NCBI GenBank assembly: GCA_963726785.1 | Contig: CAVSDJ010000001.1 | Location: 558,001 to 622,000 of the forward strand | From: DATEKX01 sp963726785 | Lineage (GTDB): Bacteria; Acidobacteriota; Blastocatellia; UBA7656 | DNA length: 64,000 bases | Direction: 5' to 3' | Shown here: in pieces, positions 25,402 through 34,664 of the stretch | How positions within the stretch are numbered: the first letter of the stretch is position 1 | Layout of the letters: each line of letters opens with the position of its first letter | Position numbers and translations under genes: made by a program | The notes under the pieces: model-generated | What the model saw: the letters and a program-made list of their open reading frames with translations, nothing else | What the model was told of the DNA's origin: nothing | Databases searched by the model: none

Positions 25402-27702
25402 ATGAAAAATCACGCTACTCGCCCTCGCCGAGCCTCAGTGCTGGCTGCAACTTTAACACTCTTGTTTGCCGCAAGCCTTGCTTCTGCTCACCCGCTCGGT
25501 AATTTCACGATCAATCATTTCGCTCGCATCGAAGTCGGATCAGACCGCATTGCTATTCATTACGTCATTGACATGGCCGAGATACCTGCTTTTCAGGAAT
25601 TGCAGAAAATCAAAGCGAGCGGCGATTCCGAACCGTCCGTCGAACAGCTTAAAGCATACGCGGAGCAGGCAGCAGCGAAATTGGTCGAAGGCATACTGCT
25701 CGAAGTAGACGGCTCGCAAGTCCCGCTGAATATCCGTTCAACGCTCGCGACAACTCCGCCCGGCGCGGGCGGGCTTCCTACCCTGCGAATAGAATGCGAT
25801 TTCGCCGGAAGCTTCGATGCAAGCACTGCCACGCATCGCGTGCGGTTCGAGGACATCAACTACCGCGACCGATTGGGCTGGCGCGAAATAGTTGCTGTCC
25901 CTGCCGTGGGAATGAGCATCTTTGACAGCACAGCCTATGGCAATGGATTGACCGACGCTCTCAAAGCTTATCCCGAAGACTCGTTGTCTGCCCCGCTCGA
26001 TGAGCGAATCGCAGAGTTATCATTTGCCATAGGCGCTACTCCCGCAAATACTACTGCTTTAATAACGCGAGATGGTCGCGTTGCGGTTCAATCTCGTGAT
26101 CGCTTCGCAGAGTTGATCTCAGTGTCTGAGCTTACGCCGATGGTCGCGTTGTTCGGATTGCTCATCGCCGCCGCGCTTGGAGCAGTGCATGCGCTCTCGC
26201 CCGGACACGGCAAGACGGTCGTAGGCGCTTATCTGGTCGGTTCACGCGGCACTGCGCGACACGCTGCATTTCTAGGGCTGACCGTGACCATCACGCACAC
26301 GCTCGGCGTGTTCGCGCTTGGGTTTGTGACGCTCTTCGCATCACAGTACGTGGTGCCTGAAAGATTGTTTCCGATCCTCAGTCTGATATCAGGCGGCATC
26401 GTTTTGACAATCGGATTGAGCCTCTGCCTTCGTCGCCTGCGGGCCGCGCTCGCTCATTCGAATCACACGCACGAGCATTCGCATCATCATTCGCACGACG
26501 GCCCTTCGCATCATCACCACTCGCATGGTGATCACACGCACGATCACACACATGATGCGTCGCTGGTACACTCGCACGGAGGACAAACGCATTCGCACCT
26601 GCCGCCGGGGACAGACGGCTCTCGCATAATGTGGCGCAGCCTTCTTGCGCTAGGCGTATCGGGCGGCTTGCTGCCTTGTCCTTCCGCGCTCGTCGTGCTG
26701 CTGTCTGCAATATCGCTTCATCGCGTAGGCTATGGCCTGATTCTTGTGGTTGCGTTCAGCCTCGGACTTTCTGCAACGCTGACAGCCGTTGGATTGATGT
26801 TCGTTTATGCAGGGCGTTTGATGAAGCGGCCTCTCGGCAATGGCCGACTCGTGCGAGTATTGCCCGTAGCAAGCGCGTTCGTTATTGCGTGCGCGGGAGC
26901 GGTAATTTGCTATGAAGCAATCGTAAGCGCAGGCTGGAATCTGACCGGAATATTCGGCCTGTTCACAAATTCGGTTTCACAGGGCGGCACTATGACTACA
27001 GCGTCAGTCCTGACGTTCGGCCTCGTCTTCGGTTTGAAGCACGCAGTGGAAGCCGATCATCTGGCTGCGGTGTCAACGATAGTTAGCCAGAGAAAGAGCA
27101 TTCTAAGCTCATCTCTCGTTGGCGGGTTGTGGGGCATAGGTCACACCATATCGCTGTTAATTGCAGGCGTAGCTGTTTTGGTGCTGCACGTGAAGATCGG
27201 CGAAAGGACTGCGCTGGCGTTGGAATTTTGCGTAGCTTTGATGCTCATAGCTCTAGGCGCGAACGCGCTGCGCAAAATACTTCGCGGCGGAAAGCTGCAC
27301 CTTCATTCACACCATCACGGCGAGCACGCGCATCTTCACCCTCACATACACGAGCAGTCTGTTGAAGAGTCAGAGCGCACGCATCATGGTTTGCGTCTTA
27401 ACGCGCGCCCGATTCTCATAGGAATGGTGCATGGACTTGCAGGCAGCGCTGCGCTGATGTTGCTTGTTCTCTCGACAGTCTCTTCGCCTGGTGTTGGGCT
27501 TTTATTCATCGCAGTGTTCGGCATCGGCTCAATAGGAGGAATGTTGATGATGAGCGCGCTCGTCAGCCTGCCGCTGCATTTCACTGCCAATCGGTTCAAC
27601 AAAACGCACAGGGTCGTTCAGGTGGTTGCGGCAATATTCAGTCTGGGGCTAGGCGTGATGATGGTTTACGAGATTGGATTTTTAGAAGGGCTGTTCGGTT
27701 AA
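25402..27702 (+). CDS. Double nickel/cobalt permease: exported domain + NicO/RcnA-like + NiCoT-like
   Basis: 766 residues, one uninterrupted frame. Signal peptide 1-29; periplasmic domain about 30-240 starting HPLGNFTINHF as in HupE/NicO-linked exported domains. A first permease unit follows (about 245-345 plus 410-515) with HALSPGHGK (263-271), split by a His-rich loop (352-399, more than 20 His). A second permease unit (about 533-766) carries the NiCoT signature H-x4-D-H (H547 to H553) and its own His cluster (633-650). Inner-membrane transport of Ni or Co is the family role; import versus efflux cannot be decided. The two-permease fusion is unusual. Last gene of the DUF4331-TPR cassette. 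Confidence 0.87.
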   Translation: MKNHATRPRRASVLAATLTLLFAASLASAHPLGNFTINHFARIEVGSDRIAIHYVIDMAEIPAFQELQKIKASGDSEPSVEQLKAYAEQAAAKLVEGILLEVDGSQVPLNIRSTLATTPPGAGGLPTLRIECDFAGSFDASTATHRVRFEDINYRDRLGWREIVAVPAVGMSIFDSTAYGNGLTDALKAYPEDSLSAPLDERIAELSFAIGATPANTTALITRDGRVAVQSRDRFAELISVSELTPMVALFGLLIAAALGAVHALSPGHGKTVVGAYLVGSRGTARHAAFLGLTVTITHTLGVFALGFVTLFASQYVVPERLFPILSLISGGIVLTIGLSLCLRRLRAALAHSNHTHEHSHHHSHDGPSHHHHSHGDHTHDHTHDASLVHSHGGQTHSHLPPGTDGSRIMWRSLLALGVSGGLLPCPSALVVLLSAISLHRVGYGLILVVAFSLGLSATLTAVGLMFVYAGRLMKRPLGNGRLVRVLPVASAFVIACAGAVICYEAIVSAGWNLTGIFGLFTNSVSQGGTMTTASVLTFGLVFGLKHAVEADHLAAVSTIVSQRKSILSSSLVGGLWGIGHTISLLIAGVAVLVLHVKIGERTALALEFCVALMLIALGANALRKILRGGKLHLHSHHHGEHAHLHPHIHEQSVEESERTHHGLRLNARPILIGMVHGLAGSAALMLLVLSTVSSPGVGLLFIAVFGIGSIGGMLMMSALVSLPLHFTANRFNKTHRVVQVVAAIFSLGLGVMMVYEIGFLEGLFG

Positions 27703-27725
27703 TCTGCTGCTATTGGAATCTCTTT

Positions 27726-27820
27726 ACCGCAGAGGGCGCAGGATGGCCGATGATGTGCTTCGCACGCGGCGGATACGTAGAGATTATTATCATCTGCGTA
27801 TCCTCTGCGCCCTCTGCGGT
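27726..27820. repeat. Palindromic element, family D
   Basis: Arms ACCGCAGAGGGCGCAGGAT (27726-27744) and its inverse (27800-27820) pair with a 2-nt bulge; inner arms GGATACG/CGTATCC continue the stem. It separates two convergent transcription units and may act as a bidirectional terminator or be a REP-like repeat. Confidence 0.65.
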
Positions 27821-27872
27821 GAATTGACTCTATTTTTCAGAAAACCGAATAGCCCTGGCAGCTTCTTCGAGT

Positions 27873-28553
27873 CTAATCTTGAATCCTGTTCCAGATTATG
27901 GAGTATCTCCAAAACAGATGCTTTTTCACTTCAACTCCGGGAAGTATGCTTGCGCTGATCTCGCGCACTTCGGTCAATGTTAGATACGAATCAGTCTTTG
28001 CGTGCTCGGCCCAGGCTCGGCGTATTTCGTAAGGCTCTCTGAGTTTGCCGGTTTTGATAAACCTTAAAGCAATGTTTGTTGGAAACGCCACGACGCTCGT
28101 GAAAACATCTGACAATCTTTCTATGCGAAACAGGTCGAGGCCGATAAACGTGCCGCCCACTTTCAATATCTTTTTTATCTTTCGCATCATTATCTCTGCG
28201 GGCAGATGATGCAGCGTTGCAATAGAGACAATGCAATCAAACTCTTCGTCAGGGAATTCTCGCGTGGTTGCATCAGCCACTTCAAAATTGATGTTTGGAT
28301 ATTGCTTTGAGCGTTCTTTTGCAATTCTGATCATTTGCGGAGACAGGTCGAGCGCAACAACTCGCTCTGACCGCTCGGCTAAGAGGCGAGAAAATCCGCC
28401 CATACCGCACCCGATTTCAAGCGCCGTCTTGCAACCCGACGGAACCCTTTTCATCAGGTAATTATGATAATGATTGTTATGATCCCAGCTTTCATCTGAG
28501 AGCAGTGCAATTCGATCAAAATCTGTCTGGACTGTTTGTCTTGTTTGACTCAC
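27873..28553 (-). CDS. Class I SAM-dependent methyltransferase
   Basis: 226 residues. Rossmann methyltransferase motifs: I = ALEIGCGMGGFSRLLAE, II = VVALDLSPQMI, III = FEVADATTREFPDEEFDCIVS and post-motif ATLHHLPAEIMMRKIKKILKVGG. It methylates an unknown small molecule or lipid. The C-terminal half has an amphipathic hydrophobic stretch (FTSVVAFPTNIALRF). Last in a minus-strand run with GNAT and nuclease genes (19-bp gap). Confidence 0.88.
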   Translation of the reverse strand: MSQTRQTVQTDFDRIALLSDESWDHNNHYHNYLMKRVPSGCKTALEIGCGMGGFSRLLAERSERVVALDLSPQMIRIAKERSKQYPNINFEVADATTREFPDEEFDCIVSIATLHHLPAEIMMRKIKKILKVGGTFIGLDLFRIERLSDVFTSVVAFPTNIALRFIKTGKLREPYEIRRAWAEHAKTDSYLTLTEVREISASILPGVEVKKHLFWRYSIIWNRIQD

Positions 28554-28572
28554 TACTCATTTCCAGTGGCGC

Positions 28573-29052
28573 TCAAGCGGTTCTATCTATCAGATCAACG
28601 ACGAGCAGCGGCAGCGCTCGCGGCTGGCCTTCGAGTTCGGATACGAATTCTCCGATTCGTCGCGCGCCCATTCGTTTGTAAAAGCCTTCCGCGTTCGGGT
28701 CGGATTCTATATTCATCGAAGATGCGCCCAGGCTTGCTGCTACTTTAATCGCGTGATCGAACAACCGCTTTCCAACTCCGCTGCCCATGTAAGCCGGGTC
28801 AACCCACATATGCTCCAGTTGAACTTTGCCGTCTGACAATATTAAGCCATAAAAGCCTGCAACTTCGCTTTCGACCTTTGCTATGTAAACTTCATTATTA
28901 GCGATGAACTCAGTTGTGATTGTGAGAGCGTCTTTCCAAATCTCCATCCATCGCTCTGGATAGCCCCAGTGCTTTTTTGCTGCGAACGTGATTTGAGTCA
29001 GCCTTTCGTGCTGTTCGGGCATGGCTTGTTGAATCGTGATTTGCATAATCAT
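28573..29052 (-). CDS. GNAT-family N-acetyltransferase
   Basis: About 159 residues from ATG 29052, whose ATGA overlaps the upstream stop; ATG 29046 is an alternative. GNAT landmarks: VAGFYGLILSDGKVQLEHMWVDPAYMGSG (beta4 and motif A), GSGVGKRLF as the acetyl-CoA P-loop (Q/RxxGxG/A variant) and EGFYKRMGARRIGE. Acetyl-CoA-dependent; substrate unknown. Translationally coupled to the gene upstream. Confidence 0.88.
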   Translation of the reverse strand: MIMQITIQQAMPEQHERLTQITFAAKKHWGYPERWMEIWKDALTITTEFIANNEVYIAKVESEVAGFYGLILSDGKVQLEHMWVDPAYMGSGVGKRLFDHAIKVAASLGASSMNIESDPNAEGFYKRMGARRIGEFVSELEGQPRALPLLVVDLIDRTA

Positions 29053-29669
29053 CCCCATCGCCTGCAAGCCTCGACGTAGTTCATTACTTCAAGCTCGTCG
29101 CCGGGTTGCAGGCTCTCGATCATCCGCTCTACTACTTCGAGCTTTTCTGAATTAATAGAGATTGTTTGCACGTGATGTTGTCCGCATACGATATCGGCCA
29201 TCTCTATCCATCCGCCATCGAACTGGTATTGTGACCTCGTCTTTTTTATATCAACTCGAATTACGGGCGGAGACGCTGCGGCCAACACGCGCATAGTTTC
29301 ATCTTCTGTGAATGTGTCGGATCGAAGCGCCGTGTCAGGCAGCGTTACCTGGAGCAATCGCGCGGCTTCTTTGAGAGTCTCAAAAGAGATAGGAAACGGG
29401 TATGTGTATTGCACGCTCTCGCTGTAAAGCTCGATCTGTCCCGGCTTCGTATCAATCAACAGTTTGAATTTCAAATACAAGCCTGTGAAATACCATCGAA
29501 GCTTCACATTTTGATCGCTGAGAGGCGAGATCAGGTAAATATCTCTGACTGGAAGATTGCTGATGCCCAGCCTGATTGGATAAGCCTTTACCTTTGCAGC
29601 CAGTTCATCCGTGATGCGCCCGAATGCGCGCCACTCCCAAATCTTTCCTTCTTCCGGCGCTTTGCTCAT
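29049..29669 (-). CDS. Conserved hypothetical, possibly CYTH-like
   Basis: 206 residues, not confidently recognised. It has alternating charged strands (DIYLISPLSDQNVKLRWYF, LKFKLLIDTKPGQIELYS, VIRVDIKKTRSQYQF, WIEMADIVCG) and a final helix, a pattern reminiscent of CYTH-tunnel triphosphate-binding proteins. It lacks the classic N-terminal E-x-E-x-K that would settle it (WEWRAFGR instead). Nine bp downstream of the nuclease gene, so same operon. Confidence 0.6.
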   Translation of the reverse strand: MSKAPEEGKIWEWRAFGRITDELAAKVKAYPIRLGISNLPVRDIYLISPLSDQNVKLRWYFTGLYLKFKLLIDTKPGQIELYSESVQYTYPFPISFETLKEAARLLQVTLPDTALRSDTFTEDETMRVLAAASPPVIRVDIKKTRSQYQFDGGWIEMADIVCGQHHVQTISINSEKLEVVERMIESLQPGDELEVMNYVEACRRWG

Positions 29670-29678
29670 TCTGTAATA

Positions 29679-31007
29679 CTAGTCCGCGCCCTCTGCGTAA
29701 ACGGCTTCTGTTTGCGCGGCTTCCTCTTCGGCAACCGGCGCAAACAGTCGCTCCTCGATCAGGTTCAGAATCTTTTCAGCCGATTCGCCTTCGAGCGCCA
29801 TTCGCTTTGCCTCGACTACTATCGCCGCAATTTCCGATGCGCGGTTGCCGAAACGCGGGTCAGGCTTGATGAGGTCTTCGATCACCCGAAACTCGCGCTC
29901 GCCGCGCGGAGCCTCGCGCGCCAGATCAATCGCAACCGCAAGCTGCTTGGGCACGGTCTTGTTGTTAATAATCAGACCGAGCGGGCGAAGTTCTTCGATG
30001 GCCTGTTCCTTCAGTTTGTCCAAACGGAGAAGGGAATTCTTGAATGCAAGCTGCCCGCGCAAGGTCAATTCAATGATTGGCTTCTGCTCTTCTTGTGTGT
30101 CGTCGGCAGTCGAGCATTCTCTTCTGAGCACATCGAATATTTCAGCGCGAATCTCGTCAGGGTTTTCGCTGCCGCTGATCTTGTGCTCGACGCGATTGAA
30201 TGGACGCTGAAAGAAATCTTCGCCTGCGAGCAATGTTTCAATCTTGATATTGGGGCCGTCCGTTTCTACAAGGAAGGCTCCGCGCGGCGTGCCTGCTTCA
30301 TCAACGCTGCATGCTTCGAGCGAACCCGGATTGAACGCCCAGCCTTCGATCTCAAACTGCTTGTGCGTATGCCCCAGCGCCAGGTAATCAACCGCGCCGC
30401 GAAGCGTTAATAATTTCGATGTTGGGAGCGCGTGTTGAATCGGGCGATTGAGCTGTCCCTCGATGTCCGAATGCAGAAGCATTATGTTCGTCGCGTCTTC
30501 TCTTCGATTCTCGCGCACTGCTTCGAGCAACACTGGCAGCGTATTGCTGACGGTCGTGCCGTACCAGTTGGAGCCGAAGATGCGCGCGTCGGCAATGTCT
30601 ACATACGACCCCGAAGCATTATCTTCGTTCCAGGCGTCGAGCCTGACCGAGCCGCCCTCGCCCCAAACCGGCTCCAGGAGCTTGATGTATCGCCATTGAG
30701 AAAAACTGCGAAGCCAACTGAAACGCGATGTTGATTCGTGCTGGTCGTGATTGCCTTCGATCACGATCACAGGAATCCGCGCATGCTCAAGCTTTCTGAG
30801 CATGGCCATCGCGTGATTTGCCGCCTGCGGGTCTACGTTTCGACGATCAAAAAGATCGCCCGCTATTATCACGAAGTCCACATTGCGACCGAGCGCGTAT
30901 TGCTCGATGACCTCTCTCCACGCGCGAAAGAAGTCGGCGGTTCGGTCGGGCAGATTGTACCGCTTGATGCCGAGATGAACGTCAGCTATGTGAAGAAACC
31001 TTGCCAT
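29679..31007 (-). CDS. SbcD/Mre11-like DNA repair metallophosphoesterase
   Basis: 442 residues from ATG 31007 (the frame opens 14 codons earlier without support). Metallophosphoesterase motifs appear in order: DVHLG, GDLFDRR, GNHDQHE, MLLHSD and LGHTHKQFE. The C-terminal third is helical (about residues 290-430) and acidic at the end. Mre11-type proteins are Mn-dependent nucleases that process DNA ends with a Rad50/SbcC ATPase. No sbcC is adjacent: downstream are a hypothetical, a GNAT and a methyltransferase. It is divergent from ruvB, another recombination gene. Confidence 0.9.
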   Translation of the reverse strand: MARFLHIADVHLGIKRYNLPDRTADFFRAWREVIEQYALGRNVDFVIIAGDLFDRRNVDPQAANHAMAMLRKLEHARIPVIVIEGNHDQHESTSRFSWLRSFSQWRYIKLLEPVWGEGGSVRLDAWNEDNASGSYVDIADARIFGSNWYGTTVSNTLPVLLEAVRENRREDATNIMLLHSDIEGQLNRPIQHALPTSKLLTLRGAVDYLALGHTHKQFEIEGWAFNPGSLEACSVDEAGTPRGAFLVETDGPNIKIETLLAGEDFFQRPFNRVEHKISGSENPDEIRAEIFDVLRRECSTADDTQEEQKPIIELTLRGQLAFKNSLLRLDKLKEQAIEELRPLGLIINNKTVPKQLAVAIDLAREAPRGEREFRVIEDLIKPDPRFGNRASEIAAIVVEAKRMALEGESAEKILNLIEERLFAPVAEEEAAQTEAVYAEGAD

Positions 31008-31136
31008 AGAGGATTTTATTATCGCAAGAAGATTATAACTGTGGGCCACAAAATTTGGTAACTCTTTCGCGGCTGACTACTATCTGTGGTAAAATTTCTA
31101 ACAGAAACCCCTACATCAACATCCGGAGTTTATTCG

Positions 31137-32201
31137 ATGCCAGACGATAGAATCATCTCTCCCGGCACAGAGGGAGAAGAAGAGCAGCAGTTTGAATTGA
31201 GCTTGCGCCCCAAATGGCTGCGCGAGTATATCGGTCAGAAAAAAGCGAAAGACAACCTCGAAATATTCATCAAGGCTGCTCGCAGGCGAGGCGAAGCGCT
31301 TGATCACGTTTTGTTGTATGGCCCTCCGGGCTTGGGCAAAACGACTCTCGCGCATATTGCGGCCAACGAGATGGGCAGCGAGATCAAAACAACAGCCGGG
31401 CCGGTTATCGAAAAGGCTGGCGATCTGGCTGCGTTATTGACGAATCTTTCCGAAGGCGACGTTTTGTTCATTGACGAAATTCATCGCCTGAATCCCGCGA
31501 TTGAAGAAGTGCTTTACCCGGCGATGGAAGATTATCAACTAGACATAATCATTGGGCAGGGGCCTTCGGCTCGATCAATAAAACTTGAGCTTCCAAAGTT
31601 CACGCTTGTCGGCGCTACTACGCGCGCGGGTCTCATCAGCGCGCCGCTCAGGGGCCGATTCGGGATACCGCTTCATCTGGATTTCTACCCTGCGGAAGAT
31701 TTGGAAGTGATAGTGCATCGCTCGGCTGAAATATTAAGCGTTGCTGTAGAAGAGAGCGGCGCACGCGAAATAGCCCGTCGCTCGCGCGGCACACCGCGAA
31801 TAGTGAATCGCCTGCTGCGCCGCGTGCGCGACATCGCAGAAGTGCTTTACGACGGGCGCGTAACGGATGAAGTCGCTGCCGATGCGCTCAATCGCATGGA
31901 AGTAGACACTTACGGCCTCGATGAAGTTGACCGCAAGCTGTTGCTGACCATCATAGATAAATTCGATGGCGGGCCTGTCGGGCTTGGCACTATTTCGGCT
32001 TCGATCAGCGAAGAGAAAGATGCAATCGAAGAAATCTACGAGCCGTACTTGATCCAGATAGGCTTTCTTAATCGAACGCCGCGCGGGCGCATGGCTACGC
32101 GGCTTGCTTATGATCACTTCGGCTTCGCGTTCGACACAGGCGCACGTCAATCGGAACAGACAAGCCTTTTCAATGACAGTAAAGACGAAAGGGCAGAATA
32201 G
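31137..32201 (+). CDS. ruvB: Holliday junction branch-migration helicase RuvB
   Basis: 354 residues from ATG 31137 with GGAG upstream; the upstream open frame (from 31086) is leader. Walker A GPPGLGKTT (62-70), Walker B FIDEIH (111-116), sensor I VGATTRAGLIS, and arginine-finger region APLRGRFG. The C-terminal winged helix ends GRMATRLAYDHFG. Hexameric ATPase that drives RuvA-bound junction migration. Neither ruvA nor ruvC is in the window. Confidence 0.97.
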   Translation: MPDDRIISPGTEGEEEQQFELSLRPKWLREYIGQKKAKDNLEIFIKAARRRGEALDHVLLYGPPGLGKTTLAHIAANEMGSEIKTTAGPVIEKAGDLAALLTNLSEGDVLFIDEIHRLNPAIEEVLYPAMEDYQLDIIIGQGPSARSIKLELPKFTLVGATTRAGLISAPLRGRFGIPLHLDFYPAEDLEVIVHRSAEILSVAVEESGAREIARRSRGTPRIVNRLLRRVRDIAEVLYDGRVTDEVAADALNRMEVDTYGLDEVDRKLLLTIIDKFDGGPVGLGTISASISEEKDAIEEIYEPYLIQIGFLNRTPRGRMATRLAYDHFGFAFDTGARQSEQTSLFNDSKDERAE

Positions 32202-32218
32202 AAGAAACTATGAATGAG

Positions 32219-32270
32219 GAACGATGAATGATGAATTGAAATACTATCTTCGGTTCATCATTCATCGTTC
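32219..32270. repeat. Inverted repeat, family E, after ruvB
   Basis: Perfect 17-bp arms (32219-32235 and 32254-32270, GAACGATGAATGATGAA and inverse) with an 18-nt loop; weaker pairing continues outward to about 32209 and 32283. Probably a transcript-end hairpin or a dispersed repeat. Confidence 0.65.
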
Positions 32271-32504
32271 ATAGTTCCTCGTTTCTTGTGCGAATCCCTC
32301 CTCAATATCCAAAGTAATTACAACTTTTTACGACTTGATGAAGAAATTTGAAACGTTTTTCCTTATCATGCCACTTACCCCGTGAACGCGGTTGATTGCT
32401 TGAAGATAGGCGAAGAAAAAAACGAACTTTTGAATCTCCTCGCCGTTGTTAAGAAAGCAAGAAAGCAGCAATTGTTTTTTTTCTATCAGTGTTTGGAGTC
32501 GGCT

Positions 32505-33249
32505 ATGCAAAGGACGAACAAAAAAAATGCTACGTACATGGGAATGGCTTTCTTGTTCTTGAGCGTCACTATCACGCCACTCTCTTTGAAATCCATAGGC
32601 TTGTCGCCGAATCTTACAGCAGGTCTTGACGCCTGGCGTCAGATTTCCAGCGTGTTCGGAGACAGCCATCAGCCCGTGACCTCGTCGGAACTTTTAGCGT
32701 TAAACAGTCTCAACTCCGACGACGCCACGACCGTAGACAGCAGCAACGGAATCGAGCAGTCTCTGATTGCGGAATTGCAGTCTGAAACAACCGAAAGCTA
32801 CTATCTTCAATTAAGCACGGTTGAGCTTCAGGCAAAAGAGACCGGCAACAGGCAAAAGCGTTGCTCTAAGTCTGCGAATCAGTCGCCGCGCGCAATCAAG
32901 CGTGTCGAGATTGCTTCTGTCATCAATCCTGAGATTGAAATACCCACACATGCCAGCGGAGCCTGCGGTTAGGCCCTTAGTGGTCATCAACAAAGCGGAT
33001 TGGAAGAATTTTGAGAAGCATCTTTCTCGATACAGGTTTGATATTGGCGAAGCGATGAGGCTTTTACCAATGAGGGATTTGAAGATGATCAGGATGAAAG
33101 GCTTGAGCGTGCCTGTCGCCCCTGTCGCTCCAAGATGTAATTCGCGCAAAGCTCCGTCGCCTGAACAGACAAAGGAATTGCAGCAAAGAGCCATGCGCGC
33201 TCGCGAGACAGATCAACCTCCTACCGACTCCGAAAATTGTGAACTGTAG
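32505..33249 (+). pseudogene. Signal-anchored hypothetical protein, one frameshift
   Basis: ATG 32505 follows GGAG; the N-terminus is Lys/Asn-rich, then a hydrophobic segment (ATYMGMAFLFLSVTITPLSL). A Ser/Glu-rich region follows. The frame breaks near 32940-32975, after which the second frame gives PAEPAVRPLVVINKADWKNFEKHL and a basic, Pro-rich C-terminus to 33249. I do not recognise a domain. The protein would be exported or membrane-anchored with a disordered extracytoplasmic part. A terminator follows directly, supporting the combined extent. Confidence 0.55.
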
Positions 33250-33260
33250 AGAACTACAAA

Positions 33261-33293
33261 GCGGCTGCCTCGAAAAAGGCAGCCGCCACTTTT
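33261..33293 (+). terminator. Rho-independent terminator
   Basis: GCGGCTGCCT (33261-33270), 6-nt loop, AGGCAGCCGC (33277-33286), then CACTTTT. It begins 11 bp after the stop at 33249. Confidence 0.8.
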
Positions 33294-33339
33294 CACTTCC
33301 ACTCCCGGACATTCAAACTTAAAGGCCATTTTAGAAAGA

Positions 33340-33490
33340 AGCTCCGTAGGAGCGACCTGTCTATAGTATCGGCGTTCGTAATATTTCCAGTAGCTCCGTA
33401 GGAGCAACCTATCAATCCTGAGGTTGCTCCTACGGAGCTACTGGAAACTCTACCAACAGGGGCTATCGACAGGTCGTCCCTAACGGGACT
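33340..33490. repeat. Composite palindromic element, family B copy 2 (151 bp)
   Basis: Same order as copy 1 at 20841: AGCTCCGTAGGAGCGACCTG and TCTATAG at the left, an inner palindrome (TAGCTCCGTAGGAGCAACCT against AGGTTGCTCCTACGGAGCTA), and GACAGGTCGTCCCTAACGGGACT at the right. The inner arms carry a paired change relative to copy 1 (AGCGACCT/AGGTCGCT becomes AGCAACCT/AGGTTGCT), so the stem is conserved. Confidence 0.85.
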
Positions 33491-33526
33491 TCTAAACATG
33501 CTCTAACGCCCCTACACCTTGAAGAC

Positions 33527-34664
33527 TTATCCGAGTTGCTTACGAAAACGCCATGCGCTGACTGCGACCAGTAGCACAGCAAATCCGATCAGCATGAGAA
33601 AGTTCGGATAGAGTATCTCGATATCTGCGCCTTTAAGCATGATGCCGCGCGCAATCGTTGCGAAGTGCCGCACAGGATTGATCATCGTGATCGGCTGTAG
33701 GAAATCAGGCATTGCTTCAATCGGCGTCGTCGCTCCTGATAATAACGCTATGGGCGGATTGATGAAGAAACTCAGCAACTGTGCTTGCTGTTGCGATTTA
33801 GAAAAGGTCGCCAGAAATGTTCCCAACCCTATGCCTGCCAGCACACAAAGCGCGCCTGCCATATAAAGCAGGATAATGTTGCCTCGCACGGGCAGGCCGA
33901 ACACCACCCAGCCGACTCCCAGAGCTATCCACACGTCAGCCGAAAGCAGACAGGAACAACGGAGCCATCTTTGCCGTTATAATCTGCCCAGCAGATGCCG
34001 GAGTCATAAGTAACTGCTCGACCGTGCCGACCTCTTTTTCTTTCACCATCGAGCCTGCCGCCACAAGCGACCCGTTCAGTACCAGAAGAATTCCAAGAAC
34101 TCCCGTCAGCATGAACCACGAGCTTTTGAGTCCAGGGTTGTAAAGCAACGCCACGCGAGACGTCAATCCGGCTGCCGTTGCCTGAGAGGCCGGGTCGGCA
34201 AGACGTTGGTTTACAGAAGCGATGATGCGCTCGGCATAACCGGCAGCGATCCCTGCGGTGTTTGAATTGACTGCGTCAAGCAGCAGTTGCACCTTTGCAG
34301 TCTCTTGCCTCGCGCGCTGCCTGTCAAAATCAGAAGGAATGATTATTCCCGCGTCCAAGTTTCCTGCTTTCAGTTCCCGGCTCAGTTCGTCCGGCGAAGT
34401 ATAATAACCGGCCACCTGAAACGAAACGCTTTCAGTAAACGCCGAGATAACATCACGACTGATCGCAGTGCGGCTTTCGTCCAGTACTCCCAGTCGCAGT
34501 CCCGTCACTACGGGATTGAGCGAAAAACCGAAGATGATCAGTTGCACCGTCGGCGGAACTATCAGCGCTGCGATCAATTGACGGTCGCGTTTGATATGTC
34601 TCAGCTCTTTCAAGAACAGCGCCCAGATGCGCAGCCCGCGAATTTTATTGATAAGTTTTTTCAT
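33527..34664 (-). pseudogene. ABC-2 type permease, second subunit (YbhR-like), one frameshift
   Basis: ATG 34664 overlaps the stop of the preceding permease (ATGA). It starts with a cytoplasmic basic helix (KKLINKIRGLRIWALFLKELRHIKRDRQ), then the first membrane helix, a large extracytoplasmic domain with DESRTAISRDVISAF and IIIPSDFDRQ, and a cluster of membrane helices. The frame changes near 33935, and the remaining frame gives four helices ending in SAWRFRKQLG at 33527. About 378 residues, normal length for ABC-2 exporters. Last gene of the exporter operon. Confidence 0.85.
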
